Shown here piece by piece: positions 56,199 to 64,000 of a stretch of 64,000 nt of DNA. Below the pieces are notes generated by a model. The model worked only from the letters and a program-made list of their open reading frames with translations, did no database searches and was not told the DNA's origin. The stretch covers positions 2,416,001 to 2,480,000 of the forward strand of contig JACJYU010000001.1 in assembly GCA_020635915.1 (NCBI GenBank). The letters are read 5' to 3'. Position numbers and translations under genes: made by a program. Source of the stretch: Flammeovirgaceae bacterium (GTDB lineage: Bacteria; Bacteroidota; Bacteroidia; Cytophagales; Cyclobacteriaceae). The stretch's first letter is position 1. Each line of letters begins with the position of its first letter.

Positions 56199-57430
56199 GC
56201 CACCTTAAGTTTGCTATAGTGCGATTTGTTGAATTTTTCTTCCGCGTAGGCACGGTTGATGGTTAGCTTGTCCGTGCCCTTTTCGGAGGGAAGCTCAAAC
56301 ATCGCATCGTTGATGATGGCCTCACAAATGGACCTTAGCCCGCGGGCGCCCAATTTAAATTCGACTGCTTTCCCAACAATAAAATCTATTGCACCCTCTT
56401 TGATGTCCAGTTCTATGCCTTCCATTTCAAACAGCTTCTTGTATTGTTTTACAAGGGCATTCTTGGGGGTGGTAAGTATTTTTTTGAGGGCCTCTTTGTC
56501 CAAAGGGTTCAGGTAAGACAATACCGGCAATCGCCCGATTAGTTCGGGGATAAGGCCAAAACTCTTGAGGTCGAGGGCCGAAACAAACTGCAACAAATTG
56601 TCCTTGTCCACCTCCCCGGGCTTCAGGCTGTCTGCACTGGAGGCAAAACCAAGTGGCCTGGTGTTCAGGCGGCTGGCAATAAACCTTGAAATTCCTTCAA
56701 ACGCACCACCACAGATAAAAAGGATATTGTCGGTGTTTACGGTGATCATTTTTTGGTCAGGGTGCTTTCTTCCCCCTTGCGGGGGAACGTTTACCGCGGT
56801 TCCTTCCAGCAATTTGAGCAATGCCTGCTGCACGCCTTCGCCACTCACATCGCGGGTGATGGAAGGGTTGTCCGACTTCCTGGCGATTTTGTCGATTTCA
56901 TCGATGTAGACGATCCCCCTCTCCGCGGCCTCCACATTGTAATCGGCCGCCTGCAGCAGCCTTGTTAAAATACTCTCCACATCTTCGCCTACATAGCCTG
57001 CCTCGGTAAGCACGGTCGCGTCTGCAATACAAAAAGGGACCTGAAGCAGCTTGGCCAGCGTTTTGGCCAGATAGGTTTTGCCCGTCCCGGTCTCGCCCAC
57101 CATGATAATGTTGGATTTTTCAATCTGCACCTCGGAGTCCGTTTTCTTTTGCATCAACCGCTTATAGTGGTTGTAAACGGCCACCGACATTACCTTCTTG
57201 GCTTCGTCCTGGCCTATCACATATTCGTCAAGGAACTTTTTGATCTCCCTGGGCTTGATCAGTTTAAAATTGGGCAGGTTGCCCGCCTCCGCCTTGTTTT
57301 TCTTCTCTTCAAGCAATATCTGGCTTGCCTGCGTCACACATTTGTCGCAGATATGGGCGTGGATGCCCGATATCATCAGGTCCACATCCTTTTTGTTCCT
57401 CCCGCAAAACGAACAAGTAACTTCAGCCAT
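56195..57430 (-). CDS. clpX: ClpX ATP-dependent protease specificity subunit
   Basis: 411 residues. The N-terminal zinc domain has two Cys pairs (CSFCGRNKK and ICDKC). The AAA+ module has Walker A GETGTGKTYLAKT, Walker B IVYIDEIDKIARK, sensor motifs and the ClpP-loop region near EGIRHIISRLN-like FIASRLNTRPLG. It unfolds tagged proteins and feeds them to ClpP, encoded 90 bases upstream on the same strand. It ends by sharing CTAG with lpxB. Confidence 0.97.
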   Translation of the reverse strand: MAEVTCSFCGRNKKDVDLMISGIHAHICDKCVTQASQILLEEKKNKAEAGNLPNFKLIKPREIKKFLDEYVIGQDEAKKVMSVAVYNHYKRLMQKKTDSEVQIEKSNIIMVGETGTGKTYLAKTLAKLLQVPFCIADATVLTEAGYVGEDVESILTRLLQAADYNVEAAERGIVYIDEIDKIARKSDNPSITRDVSGEGVQQALLKLLEGTAVNVPPQGGRKHPDQKMITVNTDNILFICGGAFEGISRFIASRLNTRPLGFASSADSLKPGEVDKDNLLQFVSALDLKSFGLIPELIGRLPVLSYLNPLDKEALKKILTTPKNALVKQYKKLFEMEGIELDIKEGAIDFIVGKAVEFKLGARGLRSICEAIINDAMFELPSEKGTDKLTINRAYAEEKFNKSHYSKLKVA

Positions 57431-57520
57431 GGGAATGGTATTATGGATTACAAATGTACAAAATTATCCTTACCTGCTTTGAGGTGGGCCTGCCGCAGCG
57501 CTTTCAGCCTTGTTTGCGGG

Positions 57521-58195
57521 TTATTTCTTCTTTTCAAGGACCTCGTCAATCAGGCCGTATGCCTTCGCCTCCGTGGAGCGCATCCAGTAATCACGGTCCG
57601 AGTCCTTTTCTATTTTTTCAAACTTCTGCCCGCTGTGCTTGGCCAAAATGCTGTATAAATCTTTTTTCACTTCAAGGGTTTGGCGCAGGGATATCTCCAT
57701 ATCGGTGGCCTGCCCCTGCATGCTGCTCATGGGCTGATGGATCATGATGCGGGAATGGGGAAGCCCCGACCTTTTCTTCCCGGCACCGGAGGCCAGAAGG
57801 ACCGCGGCCATGGAGGCGGCAAGCCCCGTGCAAACGGTGGCCACATCAGGGTTGATGTATTGCATGGTATCGTATATCCCCAGCCCGGCATAAACGGACC
57901 CCCCGGGGCTGTTGATGTACATCACAATATCCTTTTTTGGGTCTGATGACTCCAGGAAAAGGAGCTGGGCCGTGATGAGGTTGGCAATCTGGTCGTCCAC
58001 TCCCATGCCCAGAAAAATAATCCTGTCGGAAATGAGGCGTGTGAACACGTCAATGGCCCTAAAATTGCCAGGCCGCTCCTCGATTACGTACTGGGTCATG
58101 TTGTCTATTTTTTGAGCGTAATCGTCAACCGTATGGCCGCTCATGCCCAAATGGTGGACTGCGTATTTTCTGAATTCGTTGCTGTTGTTATGCAT
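57521..58195 (-). CDS. clpP: ClpP proteolytic subunit
   Basis: 224 residues. The catalytic triad is visible: Ser in CTGLAASMAAVLL, His in RIMIHQPMS, Asp in EKDSDRDYWM. Other ClpP segments are RIIFLGMGVDDQIANLI and YINSPGGSVYAG. It forms the tetradecameric peptidase chamber with ClpX as partner. It lies between tig and clpX on the minus strand, the common order tig-clpP-clpX, but a terminator-like hairpin after tig suggests that it also has its own promoter. Confidence 0.97.
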   Translation of the reverse strand: MHNNSNEFRKYAVHHLGMSGHTVDDYAQKIDNMTQYVIEERPGNFRAIDVFTRLISDRIIFLGMGVDDQIANLITAQLLFLESSDPKKDIVMYINSPGGSVYAGLGIYDTMQYINPDVATVCTGLAASMAAVLLASGAGKKRSGLPHSRIMIHQPMSSMQGQATDMEISLRQTLEVKKDLYSILAKHSGQKFEKIEKDSDRDYWMRSTEAKAYGLIDEVLEKKK

Positions 58196-58284
58196 GGTGA
58201 GGTGTGTTTTTGATCTTTAAGTCGAAACCGGTGCTGTTTTATTCTGTTTTTAACGGTTTCAAATGTTAACAAGAATTTTGTAAT

Positions 58285-58305
58285 AAAAAAGCCCTGCCAG
58301 GGGCT
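58285..58305 (-). terminator. Terminator hairpin after tig
   Basis: On the minus strand AGCCC and GGGCT flank CTGGCA, extended by one G-T wobble pair, followed directly by six T (58290-58285). This is a short intrinsic terminator about 43 bases after the tig stop. Confidence 0.6.
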
Positions 58306-58347
58306 TATACGGTTAAACCTCTACGGGCGTTGAATGGTTCAGGGGTT

Positions 58348-59691
58348 TTAATGGCCGTGCTTTTCCACGATCTTTTTAAACTCCTCCAGTGAAACAGGCT
58401 TTTCCGAGATGGTCACCGTTTCCTTGATTTTTTGCAAAATCTTTTCGTGCCTGAGTTGGTCGTAAAGTTTCATGAAGTTTTTGCCCTCCTGGTCGGAAAG
58501 GTAATTGTCCGCAATGGCGTCCAGCTTGTCCCCCAATTGGGCAGCAAAAGCCTGTCCGCCAAACTGCTCCATGATCATCCCCTTCGCCTTTTCCTTGACT
58601 TCTTCCGCCTCCACTGCAATTTTTAGGTCTTCGGCAATCTTGTTTTTGATCAGGTCCCATTTTAGCGAATCCCTGTAGGGGCCAAATTCCTTTTCAAGTA
58701 TTTCGTCCGTTATTTGTTTGCCGCCAGAGTTCTTAAGCCATAGTTTTAAAAATTCGTCCGGCATGTCCACCTTGGTGTTGTCCACAAAATGGTGCTGGAT
58801 TTCATGCTCCAGCAGGTGGTCCGTCTCGCGGTCGTAGTTGCCTTTGATGGTTTCTTTTACCTTGCCTGCAAATTCTTCTTCCGTCTTTACCGCGTCTTTA
58901 CCAAACACCTTGTCGAAAAACTCCTGATTGGTTTCGGCAGGGGCCACCCGGCTAATGGAGGTGACCTGGAAATTGTACATTCCCTTTTTTTCCTTGGCTT
59001 CCTCAGCCGGTATGCCCAACAGGTCGCCTATTTCCTTGTCCGTGCCAAACACCTTTCGGATGTCCATCTTTATGGAGTCCTCTTTCTTCTTCCCCACAAA
59101 ATCCTTTAGCACCTTTTTATCAAGTTTTGAAAGTTCCAGGTGTGCGCTTACGGGTGCCTGGCCCCCCTCTTCCAGCAATTGGCCGTGCAAATTGTCGCCT
59201 TCCTCGCTAATGTCGGGGTGCGTTACCTGGCCAAACCTTTTCTTGAGGTCGGCAATGGTTTCATCGATAACCTGTTGGCCCACTTCTATGGGATAGGATT
59301 TTAATTTTACATTGGGGGATAGCTCATAGGTAAAGTCATCCACCAGCCCGATTTGAAACTCAAACTCAAAATCGTTTTGGGCGTCCCAATCAATATGGTT
59401 GGCCTTATCCTGGTTGGGCAAGGGCTCACCCAATATCCTCAGTTTGTTGTCCTTTATGTAGTCCGTGACGGAGTGCGAAAGGAGGTGGTTTACCTCCTCC
59501 ACCAGTATGGACTTGCCAAACATCTTTTTGATTACCCCATGGGGCACTTTTCCCTGGCGAAAGCCTTTGATATTGGCCTTGCGGGCATATGCCTTTATTT
59601 TTTCTTCAACTTTCGGTTGATAATCGCCCGGTGATAGCTTAATTTTAATAAGGCCGTCTGTGGTGCTTTTTTTATCTAACGTAATGTCCAA
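58348..59691 (-). CDS. tig: Trigger factor
   Basis: 447 residues from TTG 59691 (LDITLDKKST). No ATG occurs in frame nearby, and further extension reaches the tRNA gene. The ribosome-binding region has the signature GFRQGKVPHGVIKKMFG. A PPIase-like middle and a long helical C-terminal domain follow (SEKPVSLEEFKKIVEK near the end). It binds ribosomes at the exit tunnel and chaperones nascent chains. The start is less certain than the gene. The tRNA-Leu gene is 87 bases upstream on the same strand. Confidence 0.88.
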   Translation of the reverse strand: MDITLDKKSTTDGLIKIKLSPGDYQPKVEEKIKAYARKANIKGFRQGKVPHGVIKKMFGKSILVEEVNHLLSHSVTDYIKDNKLRILGEPLPNQDKANHIDWDAQNDFEFEFQIGLVDDFTYELSPNVKLKSYPIEVGQQVIDETIADLKKRFGQVTHPDISEEGDNLHGQLLEEGGQAPVSAHLELSKLDKKVLKDFVGKKKEDSIKMDIRKVFGTDKEIGDLLGIPAEEAKEKKGMYNFQVTSISRVAPAETNQEFFDKVFGKDAVKTEEEFAGKVKETIKGNYDRETDHLLEHEIQHHFVDNTKVDMPDEFLKLWLKNSGGKQITDEILEKEFGPYRDSLKWDLIKNKIAEDLKIAVEAEEVKEKAKGMIMEQFGGQAFAAQLGDKLDAIADNYLSDQEGKNFMKLYDQLRHEKILQKIKETVTISEKPVSLEEFKKIVEKHGH

Positions 59692-59778
59692 TGCGCCTGT
59701 TTTTTTGTGTGGGTCAATAAAATTATGAACCCTCGGCACCAGTTTTATTTTTATGCTGGAAGCGAGGGTTTCTTGCCG

Positions 59779-59860
59779 TGCGGGTGGAGGGACTCGAACC
59801 CCCATGGATTGCTCCGCCAGATCCTAAGTCTGGTATGTCTACCAATTTCACCACACCCGC
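59779..59860 (-). tRNA. tRNA-Leu (anticodon UAG)
   Basis: Minus strand, 82 bases from GCGGGTG to the discriminator A; the acceptor stem pairs GCGGGTG with CACCCGC. The anticodon stem CCAGA/TCTGG encloses CTTAGGA, giving anticodon UAG (codons CUA/CUG and others by wobble). D-loop (AAATTGGTAGA) and T-loop (GGTTCGAGTCC) are present, and an extra variable arm fits class II leucine tRNA. CCA is not encoded. Confidence 0.93.
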
Positions 59861-60063
59861 CTTTCCTGTTTGCCCCTGTTTTTGGCCTTTGCAACGCACC
59901 GCCCACGAGGGGGCTGGCCATTTGGCAAAAAAGGAGTGCAAATTTATGGATATTTATTTACGAATAGTGATATTTTTTCGAAATTCCGGTGAATTGCCGG
60001 CCCCATTTTAATGTTCATTATATAATGGAAAAAACCCGGGCGTGGGAAAAAAAATAGATTCAG

Positions 60064-62310
60064 GTGGTAATTGATGCTGCAGCGGAGAAAAAGGAAATAA
60101 TTGGCAGGTACCGAAGGTTGCTTCGCAAGGCCAAGCCCTTTTTGGAACCTGGTGATGCAAAGCTCATCAAGCGGGCATTCACGATCTCGATGGAGGCGCA
60201 CAAAGACATGCGCAGAAAGTCGGGCGAGCCTTATATCTTTCACCCCTTGGCCGTGGCCGAAATCTGTGTCGAGGAGATCGGCCTGGGGACCACCTCCATC
60301 ATTGCCGCCCTGCTGCACGATGTGGTGGAAGACACCGACATAGAGCTGGACGACATCAAACGGATGTTTGGCAAAAAGATTGCCAAAATCACGGATGGGC
60401 TTACAAAAATCAGCGGGGTGTTCGAATATGGCACCTCGGCACAGGCCGAGAATTTCAGGAAAATGCTGTTTACCCTTTCGGAAGACGTGAGGGTGATCCT
60501 GATCAAACTGGCCGACAGGCTGCACAACATGCGCACCCTGGAAAGCATGCCCCGCAACAAACAACTGAAAATCGCCTCCGAAACAATTTACCTGTATGCA
60601 CCACTTGCGCACAGGCTTGGGCTAAACGCCATCAAAAGCGAACTGGAAGACCTATACCTCAAATTTACCGATGAAGGGGTGTACCTTGATATTGCTTCCC
60701 AAATGGATGACACCAAGGCCTCCAGGAACAAGTTCATCAAACAGTTCATTGCCCCAGTAAAAGAAGAATTGGACAAGCTGAACATTGGCTACGAGATAAA
60801 GAGCAGGCCAAAATCCATACACTCCATTTGGAATAAAATGAAAAAGCAGAATATTCCATTTGACGAGGTGTACGATTTGTTTGCCGTGCGCCTGATACTG
60901 GACACGCCCGAAGACCAGGAGAAATCCTATTGTTGGCAAGCCTACTCCATCGTTACCGATTATTACACGCCAAACCCGGACCGGCTGAGGGACTGGATAA
61001 GCACCCCCAAAGCCAACGGGTACGAATCGCTGCACACCACGGTAATGGCCAAAAACGGCCAGTGGGTAGAGGTGCAGATAAGGACCAGGCGCATGGACGA
61101 AATTGCCGAGAAGGGCTATGCGGCCCATTGGAAATACAAGGACAATTCAGGCAGCCCTGAGTCCAACCTGGAAAAATGGCTGGTGCACGTGAGGGAACTC
61201 CTGGAAAGGCAGGATTTGTCGGCACTGGAGTTTGTGGACGACTTCCGGGGCGACCTTTTCAACGAGGAGGTTTTTGTGTTTACGCCCAGGGGGGAGTTGA
61301 AAACCCTTCCCAACGGGGCCACCGCCCTGGACTTCGCCTTTGAAATCCATACCGATATTGGCGCCAGGTGCATTGGTGCCAAGGTGAACCAAAAGCTGGT
61401 CCCCATTAATCAGGTACTGAAAAATGGCGATCAGATCGAGATACTTACCTCCGCCAAACAAAAGCCCAATGAAGACTGGCTTCGGTTTGTCGTAAGCTCA
61501 AAGGCAAGGTCCAAGATCAAGGACGCATTAAAGGAAGACAAAAAGGCAATTGCCGAAAAAGGGAAAGAAACCTTATTGCGAAAGCTCAAGCAAATCAAAC
61601 TGGACCCAAATAGCCAGGTGTTTGAAAAGATGAGGGCCTACTTTAAGGTAAGCTCTCAGTTCGATTTGCATTTCAAGGTTGGAAAAGGCCTGATCACCGT
61701 CAACGACCTAAAGCGGTTTAAGGAATTCAAGCCACCTTCCCCCGTCAAGTCAAAGCCCCAGATAAATGACGCCAAGGGCGTAGAACAGGAACTCTCCAAG
61801 ACAAAAGGCAGGTACGATGATATCTTGTTGATAGGGGAAGACATGGACGTGGTAGAGTACAAACTGGCCAAATGCTGCTCCCCAATTCCTGGCGATGACG
61901 TATTTGGCTTTGTCACGGTAAATGAAGGGATAAAAATACACAGGGCCAATTGCCCCAATGCGACCGAACTACTGGCCAGCCATGGCAACAGGGTCATCAA
62001 GGCAAAATGGACCTCCCAGCATGAGGTGGCGTTCCTTACCGGGCTGAAGGTGATCGGGACCGATAGGGTAGGGCTGATAAACGATGTGTCTAAAATAATT
62101 TCGGAGGAATTGAAGGTGAATATGAGCTCCATTTCCTTCAGGACCGACAATGGCATTTTTACAGGGGAAATTATGCTTTATGTAAACGATACCCGCCACC
62201 TGGATTTATTGATGAAAAAACTGGAAAAGGTGGACGGGGTGGTTTCCGCCAACCGCTTTGACTCCAGGAATATTGAAAATACCAACCTGGAAAAGGTAAA
62301 CAGCGGCTGA
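60064..62310 (+). CDS. Bifunctional RelA/SpoT (p)ppGpp synthetase/hydrolase
   Basis: 748 residues from GTG 60064; an in-frame stop lies 9 bases upstream. Domain order: HD hydrolase (FHPLAVAEICV; HDVVEDTDIE is the key HDxxED motif), synthetase (RPKSIHSIWNKM, NGYESLHTTVM, EVQIRTRRMDE), TGS (VFVFTPRGELKTLPNGATALDFAF) and C-terminal ACT. All motifs of both activities look intact, so it should make and degrade (p)ppGpp. This is the main stringent-response enzyme in Bacteroidota. Downstream fur, STAS and purA follow on the same strand. Confidence 0.95.
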   Translation: MVIDAAAEKKEIIGRYRRLLRKAKPFLEPGDAKLIKRAFTISMEAHKDMRRKSGEPYIFHPLAVAEICVEEIGLGTTSIIAALLHDVVEDTDIELDDIKRMFGKKIAKITDGLTKISGVFEYGTSAQAENFRKMLFTLSEDVRVILIKLADRLHNMRTLESMPRNKQLKIASETIYLYAPLAHRLGLNAIKSELEDLYLKFTDEGVYLDIASQMDDTKASRNKFIKQFIAPVKEELDKLNIGYEIKSRPKSIHSIWNKMKKQNIPFDEVYDLFAVRLILDTPEDQEKSYCWQAYSIVTDYYTPNPDRLRDWISTPKANGYESLHTTVMAKNGQWVEVQIRTRRMDEIAEKGYAAHWKYKDNSGSPESNLEKWLVHVRELLERQDLSALEFVDDFRGDLFNEEVFVFTPRGELKTLPNGATALDFAFEIHTDIGARCIGAKVNQKLVPINQVLKNGDQIEILTSAKQKPNEDWLRFVVSSKARSKIKDALKEDKKAIAEKGKETLLRKLKQIKLDPNSQVFEKMRAYFKVSSQFDLHFKVGKGLITVNDLKRFKEFKPPSPVKSKPQINDAKGVEQELSKTKGRYDDILLIGEDMDVVEYKLAKCCSPIPGDDVFGFVTVNEGIKIHRANCPNATELLASHGNRVIKAKWTSQHEVAFLTGLKVIGTDRVGLINDVSKIISEELKVNMSSISFRTDNGIFTGEIMLYVNDTRHLDLLMKKLEKVDGVVSANRFDSRNIENTNLEKVNSG

Positions 62311-62363
62311 CCCATCGGCCGGGCGGAATGTGGCCCCATGGCCGGGTTGTCCGCAACAACTCT

Positions 62364-62371
62364 TATATTTG
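62364..62371 (+). promoter_or_regulatory. -7 box upstream of fur
   Basis: TATATTTG fits TAnnTTTG and lies 16 bases before ATG 62388. The -33 is not clear, since a TTG lies at 14 bases spacing only. An upstream in-frame ATG at 62328 would overlap this box, supporting ATG 62388. Confidence 0.4.
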
Positions 62372-62387
62372 CTGGTTGAAACGAAGT

Positions 62388-62852
62388 ATGCCCATAAACC
62401 TTAAAATTTACGAAGAAGTTCAAAAGATATTCACTTCTTACCTTGAAAATAAGGAGCTGAGGAAGACCCCCGAACGCTTTGCCATTTTGGAAGAAATCTA
62501 TTCCCATGATGGGCATTTTGATGTGGAATCGCTCTACATCAACATGAAGAACAAAAACTACCAGGTAAGCAGGGCAACCGTGTACAACACACTTGACCTG
62601 CTGGTGGAGTGCGACCTGGTAAGCAAGCACCAATTTGGCAAGAACCTGGCCCAGTATGAAAAGTCGTTTGGTTATCGCCAACACGACCATTTGATTTGCA
62701 CCGATTGCCATAAGGTCACCGAGTTTTGCGACCCGCGGATACAGAATATTCAAAATACGGTCGAAGAGTTGATGCATTTCAATGTAATGCACCACTCGTT
62801 GATACTTTATGCCACCTGTACCAAGAAGAACTGTGAAAATAAACCGTCATGA
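62388..62852 (+). CDS. fur: Fur-family transcriptional repressor
   Basis: 154 residues from ATG 62388 (MPINLKIYEEVQKIF). The winged-helix part has LRKTPERFAILEEIYSHDGHFDVESLYINM and VSRATVYNTLDLL. The metal-binding part has YRQHDHLICTDCHKVTEF and, at the C-terminus, ATCTKKNC for a structural zinc. It is probably the iron regulator; PerR or Zur identity cannot be excluded. It ends in an ATGA overlap with the STAS gene. Confidence 0.88.
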   Translation: MPINLKIYEEVQKIFTSYLENKELRKTPERFAILEEIYSHDGHFDVESLYINMKNKNYQVSRATVYNTLDLLVECDLVSKHQFGKNLAQYEKSFGYRQHDHLICTDCHKVTEFCDPRIQNIQNTVEELMHFNVMHHSLILYATCTKKNCENKPS

Positions 62853-63190
62853 ACTTTAAGCAGGAAATAAGCGCCAACTCCCTGATGCTTAGGATATCCG
62901 GGGACCTCATAGGGGAAGATGATGGCTCACGGCTCATCAGTGCGGTAAATGATGCGGTGGGCCACAACGTGCCCACCTGTATCGTGGACATATCCGCATT
63001 GCGCTATATCAATAGCAGTGGCATTGGCGTGCTGATTACCATCCTTACCAAATTTAGGAACAAAGGAGGGGAAGTGTATTTGATGAACCCCTCCGAAAAC
63101 GTGAAAAAACTGCTGGCCATAACAAAATTAAATGCCATTTTTCAAGTGGTAAAGTCCGAAGGTGAAGCCATCGCATTGTCAAAAAAATAA
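62849..63190 (+). CDS. STAS-domain anti-sigma-factor antagonist-like protein
   Basis: 113 residues, a lone STAS domain. The segment DISALRYINSSGIGVLI carries the candidate phosphorylated Ser in the usual DxSxxxxxSSGxG pattern. Such proteins bind anti-sigma or switch kinases. No kinase or phosphatase partner lies nearby. It overlaps fur by ATGA, and purA starts 12 bases after its stop. Confidence 0.85.
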   Translation: MNFKQEISANSLMLRISGDLIGEDDGSRLISAVNDAVGHNVPTCIVDISALRYINSSGIGVLITILTKFRNKGGEVYLMNPSENVKKLLAITKLNAIFQVVKSEGEAIALSKK

Positions 63191-63202
63191 TTTGCCCTAA
63201 AA

Positions 63203-64000
63203 ATGAAAGTAGATGTATTGCTGGGCCTTCAGTGGGGAGACGAGGGCAAAGGTAAGATTGTTGATGTGCTGGCGCCAAAGTACGATGTGATCGCCCGGTT
63301 TCAGGGTGGCCCCAATGCAGGCCATACCCTTGAGTTCGATGGCATCAAACATGTCCTGCACCAGATTCCTTCAGGTATATTCAGGCCAAACACCAAGAAT
63401 GTGGTGGGGAATGGCGTGGTCCTGGACCCGGTCGTGTTCAAAACCGAGGTGGAAAAATTGTCCGGCTTCAAACTGGACGTGAAGAAAAACCTTTTTATAT
63501 CAAAAAAGGCAACCATTATCCTGCCCACCCACAGGTTGCTGGACCAGGCATACGAAAAGGAGAAAGGGGAGGATAAGATAGGAAGTACCCTTAAAGGAAT
63601 TGGCCCGTCTTATCAGGACAAAATAGGCAGGCAGGGGCTAAGGGTGGGCGATGCCTTGTCGGAAAATTTTAAAGCCAAATTTCAAAAGCTGGCCGGCCAG
63701 CATTTGGCCATCCTCAAAAACCACGATTTGGAATACGACTGGGGCGCGCTCGAAAGCCAGTTTTACGGTGCAATCGAATTTTTGAAACAATTTGAACTTA
63801 TTGATAGCGAATACTTTCTAAACAACGAAATAGCATCCGGGCGGTCGATTTTGGCCGAAGGGGCACAAGGGTCTTTGCTGGACATAGATTTCGGTAGCTA
63901 TCCCTTTGTTACCAGTTCCAGTACGGTAACGGCCGGTGCGTGCACCGGGCTGGGCGTGGCCCCCCGTCATATCGGTGAGGTCTTTGGGATCTTCAAAGCC
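63203..64000 (+). CDS. purA: Adenylosuccinate synthetase (partial, runs off the window)
   Basis: 266 codons from ATG 63203 to the window edge; the family is about 420-430 residues, so the last third is missing. Signatures are LGLQWGDEGKGKIVD, GGPNAGHTL, STLKGIGPSYQDK, EGAQGSLLDIDFGSYPFVTSS and GACTGLGVAPRHIG. It ligates IMP and aspartate using GTP, the first step to AMP. It follows the STAS gene by 12 bases. Confidence 0.96.
   Translation, partial: MKVDVLLGLQWGDEGKGKIVDVLAPKYDVIARFQGGPNAGHTLEFDGIKHVLHQIPSGIFRPNTKNVVGNGVVLDPVVFKTEVEKLSGFKLDVKKNLFISKKATIILPTHRLLDQAYEKEKGEDKIGSTLKGIGPSYQDKIGRQGLRVGDALSENFKAKFQKLAGQHLAILKNHDLEYDWGALESQFYGAIEFLKQFELIDSEYFLNNEIASGRSILAEGAQGSLLDIDFGSYPFVTSSSTVTAGACTGLGVAPRHIGEVFGIFKA

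Noticed and set aside
59692..59805. Upstream extension of tig to 59805
   Set aside because: The extra residues (VRVPPPAR and so on) are translation of the 3' part of the tRNA-Leu gene.
1..64000. CRISPR arrays, rRNA, prophage or a defence system
   Set aside because: No regularly spaced repeats, no rRNA sequence, no phage structural genes and no recognised defence genes were seen; the EVE and TerB-like proteins alone do not make such a system.

Overview
The window looks like an ordinary stretch of chromosome from a member of the Bacteroidota, most likely Cytophagales. The evidence is a DAHP synthase fused to chorismate mutase, a subtilase with a type IX secretion (T9SS) C-terminal sorting domain, a PorE-like TPR/propeller/OmpA protein, and recurrent -7 promoter motifs of the form TAnnTTTG. 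No consistent Shine-Dalgarno sequences were seen. G+C is roughly one half by eye, with a more A/T-rich patch around 38.8-42.3 kb.

Layout. 1-3.3 kb is an aromatic amino acid operon (pheA end, aminotransferase, tyrA, DAHP synthase-chorismate mutase). 3.4-4.4 kb is an MscS-type channel on the minus strand. 4.6-12.6 kb pairs a thioester alpha-2-macroglobulin with PBP1C. 12.7-15.8 kb holds two tandem SPOR-like/OmpA paralogues. 15.8-22.3 kb, on the minus strand, has a cystathionine beta-synthase-like enzyme, pyrB, pyrR, two tandem secreted proteins of unknown function and an EVE-domain protein. 22.4-38.7 kb is mostly housekeeping: a heptosyltransferase-like GT9, an extended PurF-like enzyme, a TPR histidine kinase, murI, fabI, ispE, a DMT transporter, an LptF/G permease, tgt, pepP, a DUF4198 protein, RidA, IscA-like, methylmalonyl-CoA epimerase, a 51-residue lipoprotein and thiL.

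38.8-42.3 kb is the accessory part: an AraC regulator, then a vanadium-haloperoxidase/PAP2-like lipoprotein gene split by a complete IS3-family (IS407-type) element. The element is 1242 bp, has long terminal inverted repeats, a 4-bp target duplication (CTTT) and an A6G frameshift site. Removing it with one target copy restores one open frame of 420 codons.

42.3-47.3 kb carries two small unknown genes, an AcpH-like protein, lepA, folD and queE. 47.4-53.6 kb is a same-strand envelope/secretion trio: PorE-like protein, Calx-beta lipoprotein and T9SS subtilase. 53.6-64 kb holds hldD, queD, lpxB, the clpX/clpP/tig region with tRNA-Leu(UAG), a bifunctional RelA/SpoT, fur, a STAS protein and the start of purA, which runs off the window.

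Shared themes are outer envelope building (hldD, GT9, lpxB, LptF/G, PBP1C, OmpA proteins), queuosine modification (tgt, queE, queD, at three separate loci), nucleotide synthesis (pyrB, pyrR, purF-like, purA) and protein quality control. No rRNA, CRISPR array, prophage or recognisable defence island was seen. No gap without a gene exceeds about 260 bases. The clearest unusual items are the reconstructable IS-split haloperoxidase gene, a Tgt lacking the usual zinc cysteines, the tandem OmpA paralogues with an enlarged peptidoglycan-binding loop, the tandem secreted unknown pair, and a small lipoprotein gene at 37427-37582.
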